Positions 1 through 9,537 of a DNA stretch of 64,000 nt are shown piece by piece. A program made the position numbers and the translations under genes. Source of the DNA: Bradyrhizobium stylosanthis (GTDB lineage: Bacteria; Pseudomonadota; Alphaproteobacteria; Rhizobiales; Xanthobacteraceae). Numbering within the stretch: the first letter of the stretch is position 1; each line of letters starts with the position of its first letter. The stretch is taken from assembly GCF_001641335.1 (NCBI RefSeq), contig NZ_LVEM01000001.1:2235334-2299333 (forward strand). Direction: 5' to 3'. Under the pieces are notes generated by a model. That model was not told where the DNA came from. It ran no database searches and saw only the letters and a program-made list of their open reading frames with translations.

Positions 1-1
1 C

Positions 2-1006
2 ATGACCTGCTGCAATTTCGACTTCCTGCCCGGCCATGTCGAAGGCGTGCGCGAGGTTATGATGCCGATGGCGCCGCTATTCCACGGCAACGGCTGGAAC
101 ATGCCGTTCACCGCGCCCTACACCGGCTCGAAGCTGGTGCTGCCCGGCCGCAACTACGAGCCGGACAAGCTCTATGAATTGCTCGAAGGCGAGAAGGTGA
201 CGCTGTCGGCGGGCGTGCCGAGCTTCTGGCTGATCCTGCTCGACTGGCTGGGACGCACCGGCAACAAATTCACGACATTGCGCGCGACATTGTCGTCGGG
301 CTCGGCGCCGCCGCGCGCGATGGTCGAGAAGCTCAAGCGCGACTACGACGTCGACTACATCCAGGCCTGGGGCATGACCGAAGCGCTGGGCTGCTCGATG
401 CCGGGCTTGAGGCCAGGCTCGGAGCATCTCGGCGACAAGGAAAAATTCGACCGACGCCAGGTTTCGGGGCGCGCTTGCTTCGGCACCGCCTTGCGCATCG
501 TTGACGATGCCGGCGCTGAACTGCCGCGCGACGGCAAGACCGTCGGCCACTTACGCGCCCGCGGCCCGTGGGTGGCCTCCGGCTACATGAAGCTCGACGA
601 AGGCCTCGACCGCGACGGCTGGCTGATCACCGGCGACATGGCCGTGATCGACCCGCAAGGCCACGTCACGCTGACGGACCGTTCGAAGGATGTCATCAAG
701 TCGGGCGGCGAATGGATCTCCTCGATCCAGCTCGAGGACATCGCACTGTCTCATCCCGACGTGCTGCAGGCGGCCGTCGTCGCCATCGCGCATGAGAAAT
801 GGCAGGAGCGTCCCCTGCTCCTCGTCGTCCGCAAGAAGGGCGCGACCGTCGACGGCAAGACGCTGCTCGACCACATGCGTCCGAAGATCGCGAGCTGGTG
901 GATGCCGGACGCCGTCGAATTCCTCGACGAGTTCCCGATGACCGGCACCGGCAAGGTGCTCAAATCGGCGCTGCGCGATAAATTTAAGGAGTATCGCGTC
1001 GCATGA
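2..1006 (+). CDS. Acyl-CoA synthetase (AMP-binding), 5' end outside window
   Basis: Activates a carboxylic acid to its acyl-CoA through an acyl-adenylate. The window holds the C-terminal 334 residues; the family is usually about 540 residues, so the N-terminal part with the P-loop lies upstream and the ATG at position 2 is probably internal. Visible are the adenylation motif around [10 protein letters not shown] (near residue 120), the hinge and A8 region [16 protein letters not shown] followed by [15 protein letters not shown], and the C-terminal catalytic lysine context [17 protein letters not shown]. The text resembles medium-chain ligases of the AlkK/FadD type, but the substrate is not certain. 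An acyl-CoA dehydrogenase follows on the same strand after one intervening gene, which fits acyl-CoA catabolism. Confidence 0.9.
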   Translation: MTCCNFDFLPGHVEGVREVMMPMAPLFHGNGWNMPFTAPYTGSKLVLPGRNYEPDKLYELLEGEKVTLSAGVPSFWLILLDWLGRTGNKFTTLRATLSSGSAPPRAMVEKLKRDYDVDYIQAWGMTEALGCSMPGLRPGSEHLGDKEKFDRRQVSGRACFGTALRIVDDAGAELPRDGKTVGHLRARGPWVASGYMKLDEGLDRDGWLITGDMAVIDPQGHVTLTDRSKDVIKSGGEWISSIQLEDIALSHPDVLQAAVVAIAHEKWQERPLLLVVRKKGATVDGKTLLDHMRPKIASWWMPDAVEFLDEFPMTGTGKVLKSALRDKFKEYRVA

Positions 1007-1109
1007 CGCGCCTGCACCGCGTGCGGACAATTCTGCACGCGGTCTTCATGCTTTGGTAGATTGGAGAGCGATATATCGAGGCCTCGCTCACCCCTAGGTC
1101 GAGGACATC

Positions 1110-2219
1110 ATGAATTTTTCCGGATTGGGCATGCATCTCGGCAATCTGTCGCGCCTGTCGAATGCGCTGACGCGGTCGATCAGTCCGGAGAATTTTTCGG
1201 GCGAGAAGGGCAAGGGCGGCATGTCCGTCGACGGCCCGGCCGCGCGTCAGGCCCGCGATCTCGGCCAGGGCTGGAAGGTCTCGCCCTATGTTCAGATCGA
1301 GCCCGGCACGACCTTCACGCTCGCCGACATCGAGGGCCAGGGCGCGATCCAGCAGATCTGGATGACGCTCGCGCGCGGGCGCCTGCGCCATTCGATCCTG
1401 CGCGTCTATTGGGACGATCAGGAGCAGCCTAGCGTGGAATGTCCGGCCGGCGATTTCTTCGCCTGCGGCTGGGAGGAGTTCGCGCAGGTCTCCTCGCTCG
1501 CGGTCTGCGTCAATCCCGGCCGCGCCTTCAACTGCTATTGGGAAATGCCGTTCCGCAAGCGTGCGCGTTTCACGCTGGAGAACCGCAGCGACGAGCAGAT
1601 CACGATCTACTACCAGATCAACTACACCCTGACCGACGTGCCCGAGGACTGCGCCTATTTCCATGCGCAATTCCGCCGCACCAACCCGCTGCCCTACAAG
1701 GAGGTCTACACCATCCTCGATGGCGTCGCGGGCGCCGGCCACTATGTCGGCACCTACATGGCCTGGGGCGTCCACAACAACGGCTGGTGGGGCGAAGGCG
1801 AGATCAAGTTCTTCATCGACGGCGACGGCGCGTTCCCGACCATCTGCGGCACCGGCACCGAAGACTATTTCTGCGGCGCCTACAATTTCGATCCCCATGT
1901 CGCCCACGGCGGCCAGGGACAATCGCGCTACCAGGAATTCACCACGCCCTATGCCGGCCTGCCGCAGGTGATCCGCCCCGACGGCGTCTACCGCTCGCAG
2001 CAGCGCTTCGGCCTCTATCGCTGGCACATCCCCGATCCCGTCCGTTTCCGGAGCGATCTGCGCGTCACGATCCAGGCGCTCGGCTGGCTGCCGGGCGCGA
2101 AAGACGGCAAATACCTTCCGCTGCAGGACGACATCGCCTCGGTCGCGTTCTGGTACCAGACGCTGCCGACCGCTCCCTTCCCCACGTTGCCCGGGCCGGA
2201 CTATCTCGAAATCGCGTAA
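1110..2219 (+). CDS. DUF2961 / glycoside hydrolase family 172 protein
   Basis: A 369-residue protein with no obvious signal peptide. The core pattern is that of DUF2961, now glycoside hydrolase family GH172, whose characterised members act on fructofuranosides or arabinofuranosides. Diagnostic stretches are [14 protein letters not shown] near residue 75, [18 protein letters not shown] near 230, and [15 protein letters not shown] near 250. The glutamates in the GEGE and GTED segments are the expected catalytic pair, judged from family knowledge rather than structure. It sits between an acyl-CoA ligase and an acyl-CoA dehydrogenase, with no sugar transporter nearby, so its substrate is unknown. 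The ATG at 1110 has a GAGGAC about 6 bases upstream. Confidence 0.8.
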   Translation: MNFSGLGMHLGNLSRLSNALTRSISPENFSGEKGKGGMSVDGPAARQARDLGQGWKVSPYVQIEPGTTFTLADIEGQGAIQQIWMTLARGRLRHSILRVYWDDQEQPSVECPAGDFFACGWEEFAQVSSLAVCVNPGRAFNCYWEMPFRKRARFTLENRSDEQITIYYQINYTLTDVPEDCAYFHAQFRRTNPLPYKEVYTILDGVAGAGHYVGTYMAWGVHNNGWWGEGEIKFFIDGDGAFPTICGTGTEDYFCGAYNFDPHVAHGGQGQSRYQEFTTPYAGLPQVIRPDGVYRSQQRFGLYRWHIPDPVRFRSDLRVTIQALGWLPGAKDGKYLPLQDDIASVAFWYQTLPTAPFPTLPGPDYLEIA

Positions 2220-2251
2220 GGCCGGCCGCCGTTCGATCAAGGAGACCAGAG

Positions 2252-3463
2252 ATGCTTTATCCGATGTCGCCCAAAGTCGTCGAGCTCAAGCGCAAGCTCG
2301 AGAGCTTCATGGACCGGCACATCTACCCGAACGAGGAGCGCTTCTACCGCGAAGCGGAGGAGCTCGGACCGTGGAAGGTCTACCCCGTCGTCGAGGAGCT
2401 GAAGCCGCTGGCGCGCGCCGAGGGCCTCTGGAATCTGTTCCTGCCGGAATCGAGCCATGGCGCCGGTCTCACCAATCTCGAATATGCACCGTTCTGCGAG
2501 GTCATGGGCCGCTCGCACCTTGCGCCCGAAGTATTCAACTGCTCGGCGCCCGACACCGGCAACATGGAGGTGCTGGAGCGCTATGGGTCGGAGAAGGACA
2601 AGGAGCGCTGGCTGAAGCCGCTGCTCGCGGGCGAAATCCGCTCGTGCTTCGCCATGACCGAGCCCGCGGTCGCCTCCTCCGATGCGACCAACATCGAGAG
2701 CTCGATCGTGCGCGACGGCGACCATTACGTCATCAACGGCCGCAAATGGTACACGACCAATGCGACCGACCCGCGCTGCAAGATCTGCATCTTCATGGGC
2801 AAGACCGATCCCGACAATCCGGACCGCCACAAGCAGCAATCCATGATCCTGGTGCCGATGGACACGCCGGGCATCGAGGTGAAGCGGCCCCTGCCCGTGT
2901 TCGGCTTCTACGGCGTGCCTGATCGGGCCTCGGAGGTCGTCTTCACCAATGTGCGGGTGCCGAAGGAGAACATGCTGCTCGGCGAAGGCCGCGGCTTCGA
3001 GATCGCGCAGGGCCGCCTCGGCCCCGGCCGCATCCACCATTGCATGCGCCTGATCGGCCTGTCCGAGCGCACGCTCGAAAAGATGTGCCGCCGCGTTCGC
3101 AGCCGCGTTGCCTTCGGCAAGCCCGTCTCGGAGCAGACCGTGACGCAGGAGCGCATCGCCGAAGCCCGTATCATGATCGAGCAGGCCCGGCTGCTGACGC
3201 TCAACGCCGCCTATGCGATGGACACCGTTGGCAACAAGGTCGCGAAAGCCGAGATCGCCATGATCAAGGTCGCCGTGCCCAACATGGCCTGCCAGATCAT
3301 CGACTGGGCGATCCAGGCCCATGGCGGCGGCGGCACCTCGAACGATTTCGGCCTGACCCAGGCCTATGCGACGGCGCGGCTGCTGCGGCTTGCGGACGGG
3401 CCGGATGAGGTCCACCGCAACCAGATCGCGCGGTTCGAATTGAAGAAATATTCGAACAATTAG
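2252..3463 (+). CDS. Acyl-CoA dehydrogenase family protein
   Basis: FAD-dependent acyl-CoA dehydrogenase of 403 residues, probably of the ACAD10/11-like branch, introducing a trans-2 double bond into an acyl-CoA. The start at 2252 is preceded by AAGGAGA at 2239-2245; the longer reading frame upstream overlaps the GH172 gene and is not used. Visible are the FAD/substrate motif [18 protein letters not shown], the RKWYTTNA segment, and the C-terminal [18 protein letters not shown]. In the region that carries the catalytic Glu in medium-chain enzymes, this protein reads ADGPDEVHR, so an Asp appears to take that place, as in some ACAD11-like members. The 32-base gap after the GH172 stop suggests a shared transcript. 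Confidence 0.9.
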   Translation: MLYPMSPKVVELKRKLESFMDRHIYPNEERFYREAEELGPWKVYPVVEELKPLARAEGLWNLFLPESSHGAGLTNLEYAPFCEVMGRSHLAPEVFNCSAPDTGNMEVLERYGSEKDKERWLKPLLAGEIRSCFAMTEPAVASSDATNIESSIVRDGDHYVINGRKWYTTNATDPRCKICIFMGKTDPDNPDRHKQQSMILVPMDTPGIEVKRPLPVFGFYGVPDRASEVVFTNVRVPKENMLLGEGRGFEIAQGRLGPGRIHHCMRLIGLSERTLEKMCRRVRSRVAFGKPVSEQTVTQERIAEARIMIEQARLLTLNAAYAMDTVGNKVAKAEIAMIKVAVPNMACQIIDWAIQAHGGGGTSNDFGLTQAYATARLLRLADGPDEVHRNQIARFELKKYSNN

Positions 3464-3481
3464 ACATCGGCTAATCCGGCC

Positions 3482-5665
3482 TCACAATCGGAGGCACGCC
3501 TTCAACTTGTCGGCATAGGCGTCGGTTCGCTCCGGCGTATTGAGCCCACACGCAAAGAGCACGTAGGGATCGATCTGCCGTTTCATGGCAGGGTCTATCC
3601 GTTTCTGGAGATACGAGATGTCGTCCAGAATTTGAACACCGGCCGCGATATACTGGAAATATTGCGTCCCGACATGGGCTCGCACTGCGAGAGCTTCCGC
3701 TTTGTCTCCGGTGAGACCGTAGCTCTCCGCAATCTGCTTCGTGAAGGCAACCGTGTCAGCGCCACCGTCTGCCGAACAATCGCTCCTGAAATACTTCTGC
3801 AGCGTCGCGTCCGTCGTACCAATAAACCGCGCGTCGCGTATTCCGTAGTCGAGACTGTATAGCGCGTAGGCAAGGTCGTTTTTCAGTACGTCCTTGAGAA
3901 ACGGCCGGAGCAGAAGCTCTTCCGCTGCCACTCCCGACCCCTCCACGGCCGCCCCGACATCGGACGCGACGCGCGATTTATCAGGCGCTGTCGCTCGCAA
4001 GGCGAACCCTACCGCATGACGGAGCTCGTGGAGCAACAGGCTGTAGTACTCCATTTTACTTCGGACGATGCCAATTCCGAACTCGATATCACCCGTAGAC
4101 CCGTACGTCTCGGCCCCGCTCGCTCGGTTCACATTGAAGCGAAACTTCGAAAACAAAGGAGCGATCTCGATGGGATAGCCAACGTAGCGGGCCGCGATCC
4201 AGGCTTTGACCTCCTCGTACATCGCCCTGACCTTCCTCTCGTCCTCGACATAGTTCGCTCCGATCCTTTCCACGTTCCCATCGAACGCAGCTCGCCAGGC
4301 AACCGCTGCGGGACCATTGGTGGTGGCTTGCGCCTTGTCCAAAGCTGCCGCGATTTTCTCGACAAACAGTCCGAAACCCGTCTCGGCGTCGATTAGCTCA
4401 ATGATCCGTTGGCGATTCTGAGCGACGAGCACATCATCATTCGGAAAGACCTGCTGAAGCGCAAACTTGGCGATGCTTCGATACTCGGCCACCTTGCTCG
4501 ATCGATACCGCTCCAGCTGAGCCCTGTAGGTGACCATCGAGGACGTGCCATCATTATTGGAGCGCTGATCGGCACTGAATGCTTCCCAGAGCTGCGCGCG
4601 GTCGGTCTCCGAGTAGACGGTACATTTTCGCGCGGCGTCAGCGCTCGCGGAGACCCGCTCAAGCCACCAATTCTGGAGGAGAATAATTCCCTTAGCCAAA
4701 TTGTTGCTGGTGGGATCTCCTACAAATTTCTTGAGGTCGGCATCGGATCCCATACAAAGAGGATATCTCGTCGCGGCCAGCGTTCCAACGTCCACCCATT
4801 TGAGCTTTGTGCTGTGCAGGTACATTGCGTTAACTTCGCGCAGCACGTCATCATCACTGGAGAATATTCGCGGTCGTCCCTTGTCGGCGTTGAAGCCCTG
4901 CACGACGTTGTTGCTGAGCGACACGACCTCACAGGTGACCTCCATGTCCGAACCGCCGAAGCTATCGCCGCTGAAGGCCCCCACGGCACGCGCGCGCGCA
5001 CGGAACAATGCTTCCCGCTTCAATCCTCGCTCGTCCGGAGTAAGAACAGCGTCATCGATCGCACGAAGATCGGCGACCAGAATCGAATGAAACGTCTTGA
5101 TATCGGCAAACGTCTCCCGGTCGGGCAGTTGGACGGAATCAAACAATGACTTTCCATCCCAATCGCGGTTTGGCAGTTTTTGACTGGGATAGGTCAAACT
5201 CGCCCGCTCCGCCGCCATCGCGCCAAGATATTGGCGGACCAGAGCGCTCGACAGTCCGGTATCTTTGATATCTTTGAGGGAAAACGTCTGCGGGACTACA
5301 GTGTCATAGGACTTGCGGTAATAGTCGTCGATCGCCTCGCTCATCTCCTGTGTGGGGCATCGTAGGAGAATGTCTTGCTTGATAGCCAAACCCTCTCTTC
5401 CCCAGCGTGCGCGAAACGCAGCGAGACGATTGTCCGCATGCACCTGAAGTTGCTGCTTGACGCCGTCCGGCAGGTCAGCCCACCTCGCCGTCAAGGGTAT
5501 ATCCGCGAGAATGACGGACACGCCGCTGCCGCCGGACTGAGCGGGTTCGATCCATGGACCGCACTGAGATTTTGAACCTTCCGCGGCTTGCGCGCGAGGT
5601 TCAAACTGGAGAGAGATAGCCAGCAACAGCAGCGACGTTAGAATCCGCATTTTGGCAGTCGCCAT
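3482..5665 (-). CDS. Large secreted protein with HExxH zinc-protease-like motif, function unknown
   Basis: I do not recognise the family. The start at 5665 is chosen because it has GGGGAG about 5 bases upstream and gives a signal peptide (MATAKMRILTSLLLLAIS, cleavage near AQA-AE); a longer frame to 5770 lacks this. The mature protein is about 700 residues and mostly hydrophilic, with scattered cysteines. Residues 546-550 read HELRH inside YYSLLLHELRHAVGF, a typical zinc-metallopeptidase helix, and EGSGVAAEELL about 25-32 residues later offers a third-ligand Glu, so a gluzincin-like peptidase is plausible. Base composition is visibly less GC-rich than its neighbours, with AT-rich codons, which suggests acquisition by transfer. 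It converges on the acyl-CoA dehydrogenase. Confidence 0.7.
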   Translation of the reverse strand: MATAKMRILTSLLLLAISLQFEPRAQAAEGSKSQCGPWIEPAQSGGSGVSVILADIPLTARWADLPDGVKQQLQVHADNRLAAFRARWGREGLAIKQDILLRCPTQEMSEAIDDYYRKSYDTVVPQTFSLKDIKDTGLSSALVRQYLGAMAAERASLTYPSQKLPNRDWDGKSLFDSVQLPDRETFADIKTFHSILVADLRAIDDAVLTPDERGLKREALFRARARAVGAFSGDSFGGSDMEVTCEVVSLSNNVVQGFNADKGRPRIFSSDDDVLREVNAMYLHSTKLKWVDVGTLAATRYPLCMGSDADLKKFVGDPTSNNLAKGIILLQNWWLERVSASADAARKCTVYSETDRAQLWEAFSADQRSNNDGTSSMVTYRAQLERYRSSKVAEYRSIAKFALQQVFPNDDVLVAQNRQRIIELIDAETGFGLFVEKIAAALDKAQATTNGPAAVAWRAAFDGNVERIGANYVEDERKVRAMYEEVKAWIAARYVGYPIEIAPLFSKFRFNVNRASGAETYGSTGDIEFGIGIVRSKMEYYSLLLHELRHAVGFALRATAPDKSRVASDVGAAVEGSGVAAEELLLRPFLKDVLKNDLAYALYSLDYGIRDARFIGTTDATLQKYFRSDCSADGGADTVAFTKQIAESYGLTGDKAEALAVRAHVGTQYFQYIAAGVQILDDISYLQKRIDPAMKRQIDPYVLFACGLNTPERTDAYADKLKACLRL

Positions 5666-5855
5666 GTCGCTCCCCGAAATGCCTTTGACCCAAGTTCGGG
5701 TCCCAATGTCGATATGAAAACAATGAGCAAAAATGCTCCGCAGCGGCTTGAGGCGGCGGAACGTCATCACAGAAAGACTACCTCAGCTTGTCACAGCTTT
5801 TAGTTGCACGCCAGAGAAACCTTAGCCGCAGCCGGAAGGCTGCTTCTGGAAGGAG

Positions 5856-6722
5856 CTAGTCCAGCACCTCCACCGTCGCCGAGCGTCCCGCGACCAGCGA
5901 GACGTTTTCCGGCACCGGGTCCAGCGCAATGCGCACCGGGACGCGCTGGGCGAGCCGCACCCAGCTGAAGGTCGGATTGACGTTCGCAAGCATGCTGGCG
6001 CCCTCGGCGCGGTCGCGGTCCTCGATGCCGGCGGCGATGCTCTCGACATGGCCTGACAGCGTCGCCTTCTCGCCCATCAGGCGGACCTGCACCTTGTCCC
6101 CGATGCGGATGCGCGCGAGTTTTGTTTCCTCGAAATAGCCTTCCACGTGCAGCGTGTCGGTATCGACCAGCGCCATCACGCCCTTCCCGGCCGTGACATA
6201 GGCGCCGGGGCGCAGATCCATGTTGGTGATCACGCCGTTCACGGAGGCGCGGACCTCGCTGCGGTCGAGGTTGAGCTGGGCGACGGCGCGGTCAGCGACG
6301 GCCGCATCGAAGGACGCCTTGGCCTGCAGCTGGGTGGCCAGCACCTGCTCCTGCTTCTGCTGCGAGACCGCATCGGTCGTCAGGGTGCTGTAGCGCTTCA
6401 GGTCGGCGTTGGCCTGGTCGAGCGTCGCCTGATGACCCGCGACCGACGCATCGGCCTGCCGCAACGCCAGCGCGAAGCGTTCGCGGTCGATCCGGAACAG
6501 GACATCGCCGCGACGGACCTTCTGGTTATCCCTGACCAGCACCTCGGTGACGAAGCCGGAGACATCGGGGGCGACCTGGACCACATCGGCGCGCACGCGG
6601 CCGTCACGGGTCCAGGGCGATTCCATGTAATAGACCCAGAGCTCGCGTCCAACCGCGAGCGCCAGGACGACGGCAATGACGGTCAGCGCGAGGCGGCCGA
6701 GCCAGGCAAGATTGCCTTTCAT
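5856..6722 (-). CDS. HlyD-family membrane fusion protein (AaeA/EmrA-like)
   Basis: Periplasmic adaptor, 288 residues, linking an inner-membrane pump to the outer membrane. The start at 6722 overlaps the stop of the DUF1656 gene by 4 bases (ATGA), so the longer upstream reading frame is rejected. An N-terminal membrane anchor (WLGRLALTVIAVVLALAVG) is followed by the biotinyl-lipoyl-like barrel (VAPDVSGFVTEVLVRDNQKVRRGDVLF), a coiled coil around residues 85-150 rich in Gln and Ala, and the second lipoyl half with SEVRASVNGVITNMDLRPG. It is the last gene of a four-gene operon (MarR, FUSC, DUF1656, HlyD), the arrangement of aromatic-acid efflux systems of the Aae type. Confidence 0.9.
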   Translation of the reverse strand: MKGNLAWLGRLALTVIAVVLALAVGRELWVYYMESPWTRDGRVRADVVQVAPDVSGFVTEVLVRDNQKVRRGDVLFRIDRERFALALRQADASVAGHQATLDQANADLKRYSTLTTDAVSQQKQEQVLATQLQAKASFDAAVADRAVAQLNLDRSEVRASVNGVITNMDLRPGAYVTAGKGVMALVDTDTLHVEGYFEETKLARIRIGDKVQVRLMGEKATLSGHVESIAAGIEDRDRAEGASMLANVNPTFSWVRLAQRVPVRIALDPVPENVSLVAGRSATVEVLD

Positions 6723-6925
6723 GAGAGATACTCCGAAAGATAGACGACGCCGCCGAGAAGGCAGACGAAAATCGCGAAATCGAACAGCGCGCGGTGCCAG
6801 ACCAGCCGGTAGAGGTCGAAGCGCTGCATCAGCCGGCGCAAGATCGCGCTGAGCACGTAGGCGATGATGATCCACAGCAGCAGCGCCGGCACCAGCACGC
6901 CATAGATGTCGATCACATATCTCAT
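6719..6925 (-). CDS. DUF1656 small membrane protein (AaeX-like)
   Basis: A 68-residue protein with two predicted membrane helices (VLVPALLLWIIIAYVLSAIL and FAIFVCLLGGVVYLS). DUF1656 proteins regularly lie between FUSC permeases and HlyD adaptors, as aaeX does in the E. coli aaeXAB operon; their exact role in the pump is not established. Here it overlaps the FUSC stop and the HlyD start by 4 bases on each side, so all three are probably translationally coupled. Confidence 0.88.
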   Translation of the reverse strand: MRYVIDIYGVLVPALLLWIIIAYVLSAILRRLMQRFDLYRLVWHRALFDFAIFVCLLGGVVYLSEYLS

Positions 6926-8970
6926 GCCGCAACGCTCTCTGCGCGCGGCCGATAGGCCGGCGCGTCCGGGAACAGGCCGCGGCGGATACCGACGAGGCCG
7001 ATCAGGGCGTCCTCGCGCGCGCTGTCATTGGGATCCTTCACCGCCTGAGCCAGCGCCCGGTCGACGCTGATCAGCAGCTCGGCCGGCATGCCATGACCCG
7101 CATAGCTGCGGCAGGCCATGGCGAGCCGGTCGAGCATGTCGTCGATGACGGCAATGGTGGATACCGCCAGCCCATAGCGGGCGCGGCGGAGGTCGATGAT
7201 GTTGATGCCGATGCGGAGCTGCACCAGGCTGTCGGCATCGCGGCGGTCGCTCTCCGAGAGGAGGGCGATACGCTGCACCAGCAGCCCGAGCCGATGCAGC
7301 ATCAGGCCCGCGAACTCCGCGCGGTCGCGCTTGCCCCGCCGCTCGGCCGCGACCGCGATGGTCTTCCAGCCGGACAGAACCAGGCGATTGGCGATCCATT
7401 CTGCCCCCACCCCGCGTGCGATCCGCGTCACCAGCTCAGCGATGACGACGCCGACGAAGAAGGCGACGGCGGAATTGGCGTAGGAGGCGAAATCCGCGTT
7501 GTAGGTCGATTGCAGCGCCAGCAGCGTCGCGGTGTTGGCCGCCAGCGCCATGCCGGTGCCGGCCGTCGCCGGCCGGCTGATCAGGAAGCCATAGAGCAGG
7601 AAGGTCGGCGCCAGCGCCACGACCAGGACCTCGAGATGCGAGATCGCAGGCACCAGCGCGAACAGGTAGACCGCGACCACCACGATGGCGACCAGCGACC
7701 ACAGGCCGAAACTGCGGATGAAGCGCGCGGGCTCGTCCTGCGCGGCGAAGAACGAACACGCCACCGCCGCCATCATCGGTGCCGATGCGCCATCCGGCCA
7801 GCCGGTGCCGATCCAGAATGCGCAGCAGATCAGGATGGCAATGGCGGCACCGGCCGCCGACCACAGCGCAAGGCCGCGATCCCGATGGCGCACGGGCGCA
7901 GCACCCGCCTCGGAATGGAAGGCAAGTTCGACGGTCGCGACGTTGCGGTTTTCGGCAATCGCCTCAGTCAGCTCGCGGCAGTCGCGCGAGAGGTCGACGA
8001 GCTCGCGCAACCGCGACAGCAGGCTGGTGACGATGATCCGCTCCCAGTCGGCGCTGTCGTCGAGCAATGCCTGCCGCTCGGCGATCATGGTGCGGATACG
8101 CTCCGCCGGCTGCCGCTCGCGGACGTCGCTTACGATCCATTGCGAGAGGTCCTCCAGCAGCCGCATCAGCTCCGGCTGCCGGCGCAAGGCCTCCTCCCCC
8201 AGTGCCGCCAACCGGTCCTCCAGCGAGGCGATCACCGGCAGCAACATCAGCATGCGCAACCGGATTTCGCCGAGACCATTGACGGCGTTGCGGCCTGTCA
8301 GCCGGTCATAGGCAAGATGGGTGGAGAGCGTGTCGATCTCGACGATGTCGGTCGCGAGCTTGAGCCGCTTGCCGCGGCGAAATTCGCCGGTGCCCTCGCG
8401 CAGCAGCACCGCCTGGCTGAGACGGCGCGCGTCCAGCAGCCAGGCCTCGACGCGATGGGCGACCGCGGGCGCGACACTGCGCGGAAAGACGATCGTGGAA
8501 ACAAGGCTGGCGCAGATGATGCCGAGCGAAATCTCCTCGAGCCTTGCTACCGCGGTGTCGAAGATGGCACCGGGCTCGGACACCGAGGGAAAGCCGATCA
8601 GCGCCACCGTGTACCCGGCCAGCATGAAGACATAGCTGCGCGGCGTGCCGTCGAGCAGCGATAGATAAAGGCAAAGCCCGACCCAAAGCGCGATGGCAAG
8701 ACACAGCAGTTCGGGCGCGTCGATCAGGTTCGGCAACAGCACCACCGTCATGACGGCGCCGACCAGCGTGCCCATCACGCGGAAGAAGGCTTTCGAGCTG
8801 GTTGCGCCTGCCAGCGGCTGCGAGGTGATGTAGACGGTCGCCATCGCCCAGTACGGCCGCGGCAGATCCATCGCGAGCGCGATGACGAGCGCCAGCATCG
8901 ACGCCGCGAACGTCTTCAACGCAAAAATGAGGTCCGCATGGCGGACCAGGAACGGCTCGTCGGCGCGCAT
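6922..8970 (-). CDS. FUSC-family efflux permease (AaeB-like)
   Basis: Inner-membrane permease of 682 residues, homologous in layout to AaeB, which exports p-hydroxybenzoate and related aromatic acids. An N-terminal block of about six helices begins with FALKTFAASMLALVIALAMDLPRPYWAMATVYI, which is the characteristic opening of the FUSC family. A cytoplasmic segment of about 170 residues follows, then a second membrane block starting near ALWSAAGAAIAILICCAFWIG, and a soluble C-terminal tail. It sits in the efflux operon directly after the MarR gene, with a 2-base gap. The substrate is inferred to be an aromatic acid, in line with the many aromatic catabolic genes in the window. Confidence 0.9.
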   Translation of the reverse strand: MRADEPFLVRHADLIFALKTFAASMLALVIALAMDLPRPYWAMATVYITSQPLAGATSSKAFFRVMGTLVGAVMTVVLLPNLIDAPELLCLAIALWVGLCLYLSLLDGTPRSYVFMLAGYTVALIGFPSVSEPGAIFDTAVARLEEISLGIICASLVSTIVFPRSVAPAVAHRVEAWLLDARRLSQAVLLREGTGEFRRGKRLKLATDIVEIDTLSTHLAYDRLTGRNAVNGLGEIRLRMLMLLPVIASLEDRLAALGEEALRRQPELMRLLEDLSQWIVSDVRERQPAERIRTMIAERQALLDDSADWERIIVTSLLSRLRELVDLSRDCRELTEAIAENRNVATVELAFHSEAGAAPVRHRDRGLALWSAAGAAIAILICCAFWIGTGWPDGASAPMMAAVACSFFAAQDEPARFIRSFGLWSLVAIVVVAVYLFALVPAISHLEVLVVALAPTFLLYGFLISRPATAGTGMALAANTATLLALQSTYNADFASYANSAVAFFVGVVIAELVTRIARGVGAEWIANRLVLSGWKTIAVAAERRGKRDRAEFAGLMLHRLGLLVQRIALLSESDRRDADSLVQLRIGINIIDLRRARYGLAVSTIAVIDDMLDRLAMACRSYAGHGMPAELLISVDRALAQAVKDPNDSAREDALIGLVGIRRGLFPDAPAYRPRAESVAA

Positions 8971-8972
8971 GG

Positions 8973-9464
8973 CTATTTCGTCTCGGAACCAGTCTTGACG
9001 TCGTGCAGGCGACTGGCTCGCTGTTCGATGCGCTGAAGAGTCTCGAATGCTATCGCAAGTTCCTCGGGCCCGATATCCCTCAACAGGCTGGCCCGAACAC
9101 GCCGCAGGATCCGGTTGGTCTCCTCGACCTTCGCCGCACCCGCCTTGGTCAGATGGAGCGTTTTGGCACGGCGATCGGTCGGGTCTTCCCGGCGCTCGAC
9201 CAGGCCCTCGGCCTGAAGCAGGTCGATCAGGCGCACCAGCGACGGCCCTTCGATACCGAGCTCATCGGCGAGCACGCCCTGGCGGACATTCTCGCCCTGA
9301 CGCGACAGCACCAGCAGCGGGATCGCGGTCGCGTAGGACAGGCCGTGATCGGACAGCGCCTGATCCGACTCGCGTCGCCAGATCCGGCCGAGACGGGTGA
9401 CGAGCCGGCCGATTTCAGCGTGGATATGGGCCTGCGACGGAGCCATGCAAATTAGATAGGACAC
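8973..9464 (-). CDS. MarR-family transcriptional regulator of the efflux operon
   Basis: A winged-helix regulator of 163 residues. The central DNA-binding region reads LADELGIEGPSLVRLIDLLQAEGLVERREDPTDRRAK, with the DxRxK wing of MarR proteins. It is the first gene of the operon that continues into FUSC, DUF1656 and HlyD, and faces the MFS gene across a short intergenic region, so it is likely to repress both units and respond to an aromatic acid. A 13-base inverted repeat 8 bases upstream of its start is a candidate operator. Confidence 0.88.
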   Translation of the reverse strand: MSYLICMAPSQAHIHAEIGRLVTRLGRIWRRESDQALSDHGLSYATAIPLLVLSRQGENVRQGVLADELGIEGPSLVRLIDLLQAEGLVERREDPTDRRAKTLHLTKAGAAKVEETNRILRRVRASLLRDIGPEELAIAFETLQRIEQRASRLHDVKTGSETK

Positions 9465-9471
9465 GAACTAT

Positions 9472-9484
9472 TAGTTTGCAACTA
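9472..9484. promoter_or_regulatory. Candidate MarR operator in the divergent promoter region
   Basis: TAGTT-TGC-AACTA is a perfect 5-base inverted repeat with a 3-base spacer in the AT-rich segment between marR (start 9464) and the MFS gene (start about 9538). Length and position suit an autoregulatory MarR site that could control both directions. Assignment to this MarR protein is inference. Confidence 0.45.
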
Positions 9485-9537
9485 TATATCCCTGCATCAC
9501 GGCGGTGATCACGCAGAAGCGAACGAGGACGGGCGCG

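Noticed and set aside
1439..2251. N-terminal extension of the acyl-CoA dehydrogenase frame
   Set aside because: It overlaps the GH172 gene out of frame and has no dehydrogenase text; the ATG at 2252 has a good ribosome-binding site.
7093..8664. Open frame of 523 codons opposite the FUSC gene
   Set aside because: Arg/Gln/His-rich low-complexity text typical of antisense reading of a GC-rich gene; FUSC membrane helices are on the other strand.
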